This document shows, piece after piece, positions 39,938 through 45,468 of a stretch of 45,468 nt of DNA. The stretch is taken from the NCBI GenBank assembly GCA_947624265.1, contig CANQJQ010000002.1:1-45468 (forward strand), read 5' to 3'. Positions within the stretch are counted from its first letter, which is position 1. Each line of letters starts with the position of its first letter. The notes under the pieces were generated by a model that ran no database searches, was not told the origin of the DNA, and was given only the letters and a program-made list of their open reading frames with translations. The position numbers were made by a program, and so were the translations under genes. The DNA is from Candidatus Gastranaerophilales bacterium. Its GTDB lineage: Bacteria > Cyanobacteriota > Vampirovibrionia > Gastranaerophilales > Gastranaerophilaceae.

Positions 39938-41107
39938 ATGGGTTTACATGATTTTATTTTTATAATAATATTAATTATAGAGATTTTTGTATTAATAAAC
40001 TTAATTATGGAAAAAAACAAAATAAAAAATATAGAATTTTTAAGATTTATATTTGCTATAATAATTATTCATTCACATATATTATGGCTGTTAATAGGTG
40101 TTTATAAAATATGTCCCGGGTTTTCTCCCTATATTCATTTATATTCTCCTGACGGGTTTTTATGTGTTGAATATTTCTTTATTATTTCCGGATTTTTCCT
40201 TTATAAACATTGCCTTAGAAAAAATGATTCAACAATAAATTATACTGTTGAAAAAATCAAACGATTATATCCTTTATTTTTATTTTCTTTTTTACTAATT
40301 TATTTAACAAGTATATTTATACCAATAAATCTCTATAATTATAGCAATTTTTTGAACTTACTTATGTTAAACTTTACAGTGGTAAAGACCGGTAGTAATA
40401 ATGGATATTCATGGTTTATTAATGTATTATTTCTTGTTTCAATATTTTTCCATTATTTATACAGAAATTATAATAAAAAGACAGTGAATCTTTTTATATT
40501 TATAACCGTTATAATATCTTATACTCTTTTGTTAAATAAATCCGGCGGCAGTATTCCGGGCAGAGAAAGAGATGTGTTTTATATTTTACAAGGCTCAGTT
40601 TTAAGAGGATTGGGAGGCTTGGGAATTGGCTGTATAATCGGATTATTTACGGAGAAATTATCTGATTTTATTAACAACTTTAAACCCAAATTTCCAAGTT
40701 TTTGTATTATCAGTTTTTTGGAAATATACTTTCTGTTATTTATTTTTAATAACTCTATTTTTCATAAAATTTCCTACCAAAATGATTTTATATTTATAGC
40801 AATATTTAGTATACTTTTTGTACTATTTATTGCAAGAAAAGGATTTTTATCAAAATTATTAGATAATAATATTTCTGTATATTTAGGAGCCTTCTCATAT
40901 TCTATTTACATAATGCAGGCTGTGGGATTTTATATAAGCAAATATTATTTTTGGGATAATAAAGCATTTATATATGCTCATCCTTATATTAATTTATCAA
41001 TTTCTTTATCAGTTTGCATATTAATAGGAATTATATCGCATTTAATAATTAACAAGATATTAAACTATATTACTTCATACCAAAGTTCAAATTTTATTCA
41101 TAATTAG
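39938..41107 (+). CDS. Acyltransferase 3 (OafA/NodX-like) membrane O-acyltransferase
   Basis: KNIEFLRFIFAIIIIHSHILW, PDGFLCVEYFFIISGFFLYKH, about ten TM segments; true start uncertain. Confidence 0.85.
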   Translation: MGLHDFIFIIILIIEIFVLINLIMEKNKIKNIEFLRFIFAIIIIHSHILWLLIGVYKICPGFSPYIHLYSPDGFLCVEYFFIISGFFLYKHCLRKNDSTINYTVEKIKRLYPLFLFSFLLIYLTSIFIPINLYNYSNFLNLLMLNFTVVKTGSNNGYSWFINVLFLVSIFFHYLYRNYNKKTVNLFIFITVIISYTLLLNKSGGSIPGRERDVFYILQGSVLRGLGGLGIGCIIGLFTEKLSDFINNFKPKFPSFCIISFLEIYFLLFIFNNSIFHKISYQNDFIFIAIFSILFVLFIARKGFLSKLLDNNISVYLGAFSYSIYIMQAVGFYISKYYFWDNKAFIYAHPYINLSISLSVCILIGIISHLIINKILNYITSYQSSNFIHN

Positions 41108-41113
41108 CTTTAT

Positions 41114-41518
41114 TCAGTTTTGTTTATAATCACTTACCCACAGTCCATGGATATTACACAGCTCGCGGGCAGTAAATTCGTTATAGGCACATGGTGCTTT
41201 TAACTCCATTTTGGGTTCTTCACTCGGATATAAGAATTTACGTTTTAAATATTTTTTATCGGGAGAAATCGCTTCAATAAACACAATATAATGTTCTTTT
41301 TCCATGGGATGAGGGATAGAGCCTATTCTTATTGTCTTATTTTCACCCTCAACAGTTATGATGGGTACATGTTTTTCTTGTGCTTCATCGTCATTAGAAT
41401 GTTCTTCCAATTTTTCCATGGGGATGGAGCAGCATACAAGTTCGCCTGCACCTGCATTCACCACTTCTATTATATTTCCGCATACCTTACATTTATATAG
41501 TTCAAGTTGTTCTGTCAT
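41114..41518 (-). CDS. dfx: Desulfoferrodoxin-type superoxide reductase
   Basis: Desulforedoxin-like CKVCGN...CCSIPM and SOR domain EKHVPIITVEG...IGSIPHPMEKEHYIVFIE...CNIHGLW. Confidence 0.94.
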   Translation of the reverse strand: MTEQLELYKCKVCGNIIEVVNAGAGELVCCSIPMEKLEEHSNDDEAQEKHVPIITVEGENKTIRIGSIPHPMEKEHYIVFIEAISPDKKYLKRKFLYPSEEPKMELKAPCAYNEFTARELCNIHGLWVSDYKQN

Positions 41519-41521
41519 AAA

Positions 41522-41560
41522 ATATCTCCTTTATAGTATTTATACATTTAAAGGAGATAT
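41522..41560. promoter_or_regulatory. Near-perfect 39-bp palindrome overlapping the dfx ribosome-binding site
   Basis: ATATCTCCTTTA-tagtatttatacatt-TAAAGGAGATAT; the centre gtat-tt-atac is also symmetric. Confidence 0.55.
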
Positions 41561-41584
41561 ATAAAATTACCTTTATTATTAAAC

Positions 41585-42952
41585 CTATCGGCTATAAATC
41601 AGTTTAATAATTTCATCTTCAAAAGCTTTAATTTCTTGTTGTGTTTTTGTAAAATTCTGCTCCATAAGCACAACAGAGTATGTATTGCCGTCTTGAGATT
41701 TTACATAACCTGCTATTGCACTGATATTAGACAAAGAACCCGTTTTAAGCCAAGCATCGCCTCTTAACTCATACAATCTTTTATCTAAAGTGCCGTCTCC
41801 GGGTTGAGCCATATATGCTTTAAACTTTTCAAAGTTTTTTGAGTCATATATTTTATTAAGTGCATCACTAATCCAATCCGCATAAATTAGATTTTTCCTT
41901 GAAACACCGCATCCGTCTGCAATGACTATATTATCAGTTTCAAGTCCGAGATTATTATAAAAATCTTTAAACAATTTTGAAAATAAAGTAACAGAACCCG
42001 TAGAACCGTATTTTTGAGCAGCTGCAATCTTTGTTGTAGTTTCTGCCGCCAAGTTACTGCTGCCTTGCAGTATTAAAGGAAGTGTTCTTGTTATGGGATT
42101 AGCTATTTCCGTAACTAATTTTGCATCTTGGGGCAACAGTTTTGAAGTGTACATAGTATTAGTAAATTTGATACCCTGTTCATCAAGAATTTTTTCAAGA
42201 TTATATATAAAATATCTTCTCGGACTGCTTATCGGAATAACCAAAGAAACGGGCGACTTAACAAATCCGTATATTTCAACAACTTCAGGACTTTGCCAAG
42301 CATAGCGCTCCATTTTTATAACGTTTTCTTTTGCACCTGCTTTTATGTAACTTACAACAGACATAGGGCATTTAGGGGTAATCGTAACGTCCATAAGTCC
42401 TTGTTCGTTTTTAGACATATTAGCTTTCACAAGGTTTCCGTCAAGGTTATAAGAACTTACTTTAGGAGTATATGGATTTATCTCATCATCCCATATCCAG
42501 CCGTCAGCAAACTCTTTTTTATCAATAATACTGTCATCGATATATAAATTTTTAAAACTTTTACCCGAAGTTTCTTTAACTTTTTGCAGCGCGTTTTTTA
42601 ATTGTGCAGTGGTTAATAACGGGTCTGCCCCGAGTTTTATATATAAATTATTTTCATTATCTGTATAAAATCCCGTTTTATAAAAGTACTCGTAACCTAA
42701 AGTATCAACAGCAGCAAAAGTCGTAAACAATTTTAATACTGAAGCCGGATGCAAAAGCTTTTTTTGATTTTGTTCCATAACAACATTTCCTGTTTTTGCA
42801 TTCTTTATTGATATTGCTATTGTAGCGCTGTCTTCTATTCCCAGTGCTTTTATTTGTTTTTCTATTTTACCCGTTGAAATTGCAAAACCTGCATTTGCAA
42901 ACATAATTAAACCGATAAATAAACCGAAAATTTTGTATATATTTTTCATCAC
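41585..42952 (-). CDS. dacB: D-alanyl-D-alanine carboxypeptidase/endopeptidase (PBP4, S13 family)
   Basis: Signal peptide; HPASVLKLFTTFAA (SxxK), SSNLAAETT (SxN), LKTGSLSNISAIAGYV (KTG). Confidence 0.93.
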   Translation of the reverse strand: MMKNIYKIFGLFIGLIMFANAGFAISTGKIEKQIKALGIEDSATIAISIKNAKTGNVVMEQNQKKLLHPASVLKLFTTFAAVDTLGYEYFYKTGFYTDNENNLYIKLGADPLLTTAQLKNALQKVKETSGKSFKNLYIDDSIIDKKEFADGWIWDDEINPYTPKVSSYNLDGNLVKANMSKNEQGLMDVTITPKCPMSVVSYIKAGAKENVIKMERYAWQSPEVVEIYGFVKSPVSLVIPISSPRRYFIYNLEKILDEQGIKFTNTMYTSKLLPQDAKLVTEIANPITRTLPLILQGSSNLAAETTTKIAAAQKYGSTGSVTLFSKLFKDFYNNLGLETDNIVIADGCGVSRKNLIYADWISDALNKIYDSKNFEKFKAYMAQPGDGTLDKRLYELRGDAWLKTGSLSNISAIAGYVKSQDGNTYSVVLMEQNFTKTQQEIKAFEDEIIKLIYSR

Positions 42953-43764
42953 ATCTCCAATAATTGATATTTAGATTTTGTATCTTTTAAAATAGGCATT
43001 TGTAATCTGTACTGTTTCATTTCATCGATATCAAGTTCAGCATATAAAACTTTTTCTTCTTCGGCAAGTTTTGCAACAATTCTTCCTTTATAATCGGTAA
43101 TAAATGAGTTTCCCGTAAAATTAAAGGTTTCATTAATTTTGCCCGTTAAACAGGAAGAAACAAAATATATTTGATTTTCAACAGCTCTTGCCTTACAAAG
43201 AGTAACGTATTCATCAACAAAAGACTTTGGCCAAGCTGCCATATTAACTATTAAATCAGCACCGTTAAAAGCATACAGCCTAAACATTTCGGGAAATCTT
43301 ATATCATAACATATAGAAATACCGATTTTCCCTATATCAGTATTTACAATTATAGGCCCGTCACCCTCTTCAAGATATGTACCTTCAGATTGACCCCTAT
43401 GTGAAAACAGGTGATATTTGTCGTATGTATTGATTATATTGCCTTTTCTGTCGAGAATAATACAGGTATTGCGGTCTTTTTGATTATTTTTATTTAATAT
43501 AGCACTACCGCCTATAATGTTTGAGTTATACTTCTCTGCCAATTTTTTAAGAAATGCGTACGTTTTAGACTCATATAATTTTTCACTGCATTTATTAAAA
43601 TTAGTACAATCCCAGCCTGTAGTCCATAATTCCGGCAATACAATTACGTCAGAACTGTTATAACCGCTGGTTTCAAGCAGTTTTTCCACTTTATCAATAT
43701 TTTTTTCAATATCCCCTGCAACCGCTTCCAGTTGCACAGTAAGTACTTTAACCTTCATATTCAA
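42949..43764 (-). CDS. Carbon-nitrogen hydrolase (nitrilase superfamily, omega-amidase-like)
   Basis: VIVLPELWTTGWD, KYHLFSHRGQSEGTYLEEGD, GISICYDIRFPEMFR (catalytic Cys), NMAAWP; ATGA overlap with dacB. Confidence 0.92.
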   Translation of the reverse strand: MNMKVKVLTVQLEAVAGDIEKNIDKVEKLLETSGYNSSDVIVLPELWTTGWDCTNFNKCSEKLYESKTYAFLKKLAEKYNSNIIGGSAILNKNNQKDRNTCIILDRKGNIINTYDKYHLFSHRGQSEGTYLEEGDGPIIVNTDIGKIGISICYDIRFPEMFRLYAFNGADLIVNMAAWPKSFVDEYVTLCKARAVENQIYFVSSCLTGKINETFNFTGNSFITDYKGRIVAKLAEEEKVLYAELDIDEMKQYRLQMPILKDTKSKYQLLEM

Positions 43765-43837
43765 ATTGTATTACAAAAGAGAGTTCTTATCAAACATACA
43801 AATATAATGTATAATATAAACCTAAAAGGAGCAGTTT

Positions 43838-44518
43838 ATGGCAAAAAAGATTTCGCTTGATGAATTAGGATTAAAATACAATACCGATAAGGCAAGTTTG
43901 TTCACATATAATAATAATACCGTAAAAGGGCATGATTACTTAAAATATTACGAACTTTTTTTAAAGGAATTATTAAAAGAAAAATTTACAATGGTAGAAT
44001 TGGGCTGTTTTACGGGTGCTTCTTTAAAAATGTGGAAAGAATATTACTCAAAAGCAGAAATAGTCGGAGTTGACCTTAATCCAAACTTAAAATCATTGGA
44101 AGAAGACAGAATTCATTTTATATGTTCTGACGCCGTTGCAAGCGATTTACCCGATAAACTTAAAGAATATCAAAATATAAAATGTATAATAGATGATTGT
44201 TCACACGCTTGGGGCGACCAGAGAAGAAGCTTTGAAATGCTTTTCCCGATTTTAAGCAGCGGCGGGTATTATATTATTGAGGACTTAGAATGCGGAGCTA
44301 TGGGCGCATATCCTTCATATCCTCCGAAAGTTCTTGATGCACAAGTATTTTGGGACTATGCAGCCGACAGAATGAGAATTTTACGTGTAAGTGAAAATCG
44401 TAACCAAATTAATTTCAGACCATTTATTAAACAGCTTCCAAAACATATTCAGGATATTGAATTATCGATAGATATGGCGTTATTAGTTCCGGGGTCAATA
44501 ATTTTCAGGAAAAAATAA
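43838..44518 (+). CDS. Class I SAM-dependent methyltransferase
   Basis: LGLKYNTDKASLFTYNNNT...FTMVELGCFTGASLKMWKEYYSKAEIVGVDLNP...CIIDDCSHAWGDQ...GGYYIIEDLE. Confidence 0.85.
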   Translation: MAKKISLDELGLKYNTDKASLFTYNNNTVKGHDYLKYYELFLKELLKEKFTMVELGCFTGASLKMWKEYYSKAEIVGVDLNPNLKSLEEDRIHFICSDAVASDLPDKLKEYQNIKCIIDDCSHAWGDQRRSFEMLFPILSSGGYYIIEDLECGAMGAYPSYPPKVLDAQVFWDYAADRMRILRVSENRNQINFRPFIKQLPKHIQDIELSIDMALLVPGSIIFRKK

Positions 44519-44521
44519 TTT

Positions 44522-45466
44522 TTACCTTTTAGCAAAATAAAATGCCAAATCCTCATAAACGTTCTGTTCTTTTATGTAGGATTTTATCATTTTTTTTGAG
44601 TCCTGAATTTTTTCTATGTCCCTCATAATAATATTATGCAAAACGTTATTTTTAGAATTTGTTTTTAAAATCTCTGTTAAATAGTACTGGATTGAATCCA
44701 AAATATAGTTTGGCTCCAAGTTATTATCCGTTTGATAATTTAAAAGAGATAAAGCAAACTCAAGCGCCGTATCCTTACTAAAAGAAGGATAATTTACAAA
44801 ATACTTCCGGAAAAAATCAACCTTATATTCAGCAGTTTTGGCATCTGCAATATAAAATGCCTGAGAACGCGATACTATGGTTTGAAGCAAATCATCTTTA
44901 TTATTGGTTAAAAATATAAACGTTACATTTGAAGAAGGTTCTTCTATTGATTTTAACATTGCATTTGCCGCAACCATCGATAAACAATCGGTATTAATTC
45001 CTGACGGATACCAAATCTTATCTTCATCAAGCTGAGGCGGATTAAAACCTGTTAAATTAAACTCATCATACTCTTTTTTACGTTCCAAATCAGATTCAAC
45101 CATATCAGCGTCGCAAAATATAAATACCCTATGATAATCTGATGTATTAAATAAGGTATCAAGCACCATATTTATTTGTTCTTCAGATATTACGGTTTTA
45201 CTGGAGTCAGTTTTGTTATCAATCTTAGAAATAGTCATTACGGCAGGATGCTTATTTTCTCTAATCCATCTGCAGTTTTGACAGTTACAATCATCAGCGC
45301 CGTCCCCAAGGCAGTTTAATTTCCTTGCAAGCTCAAGCGCCATAGCATACTGAATATAACAATTACTCCCGTAAAATATAAGCGAATGAAACAATCTGTT
45401 TTCATTTAAAGCAGTTTGGAAGAAATTTGTTAAATACGGATATTTGTTTTCTAATATTTTATTCAT
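44522..45466 (-). CDS. holB: DNA polymerase III delta' subunit-like (HolB)
   Basis: N-terminal FHSLIFYGSNCYIQYAMALELARKLNC, zinc-site CNCQNCRWIRENKHP, ANAMLKSIEEPSSNVTFIFLTNNKDDLLQTIVSRSQAF. Confidence 0.85.
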   Translation of the reverse strand: MNKILENKYPYLTNFFQTALNENRLFHSLIFYGSNCYIQYAMALELARKLNCLGDGADDCNCQNCRWIRENKHPAVMTISKIDNKTDSSKTVISEEQINMVLDTLFNTSDYHRVFIFCDADMVESDLERKKEYDEFNLTGFNPPQLDEDKIWYPSGINTDCLSMVAANAMLKSIEEPSSNVTFIFLTNNKDDLLQTIVSRSQAFYIADAKTAEYKVDFFRKYFVNYPSFSKDTALEFALSLLNYQTDNNLEPNYILDSIQYYLTEILKTNSKNNVLHNIIMRDIEKIQDSKKMIKSYIKEQNVYEDLAFYFAKR

Positions 45467-45468
45467 AT

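Noticed and set aside
41291-41564. ORFs antisense to dfx
   Set aside because: Opposite a highly conserved SOR gene; no independent support.

Overview
AT-rich bacterial chromosomal window, densely coding. The gene content suggests a diderm anaerobe: LpxK, a heptosyltransferase-like GT9, an MlaE/F/D (MCE) transporter and a desulfoferrodoxin-type superoxide reductase. A cyanobacterial-style YidC insertion and a DUF1822-like domain point to a cyanobacteria-related lineage such as Melainabacteria/Gastranaerophilales; this is inference, with no marker-gene search done. It opens with the 3' end of ftsZ and closes with a holB-like gene. Housekeeping genes include gyrB, miaA, pheA, queA, yidC, lpxK, dacB and dfx. 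The best candidate for an undescribed system is the minus-strand cluster 18638-25134. It encodes (i) a predicted transmembrane protein with a DUF1822-like N-terminus, an H-x3-C-x2-C ZAS-type anti-sigma motif, a very long acidic linker, one TM helix and a TonB_C-like C-terminus; (ii) an ECF-like sigma factor; and (iii) a triple-zinc-ribbon STAND/AAA ATPase with a helical TPR-like C-terminus. Divergent from it lie two paralogous small single-TM proteins with no recognised family. Other points of interest are a degenerate HD-GYP protein, a near-perfect palindrome over the dfx ribosome-binding site, a short recurring N-terminal '[IV]-[SQ]-P-[IV]' motif on small orphan proteins, and a 50-nt gene overlap encoding the MiaA P-loop. 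No rRNA, tRNA, CRISPR array, transposase or prophage was recognised by eye.
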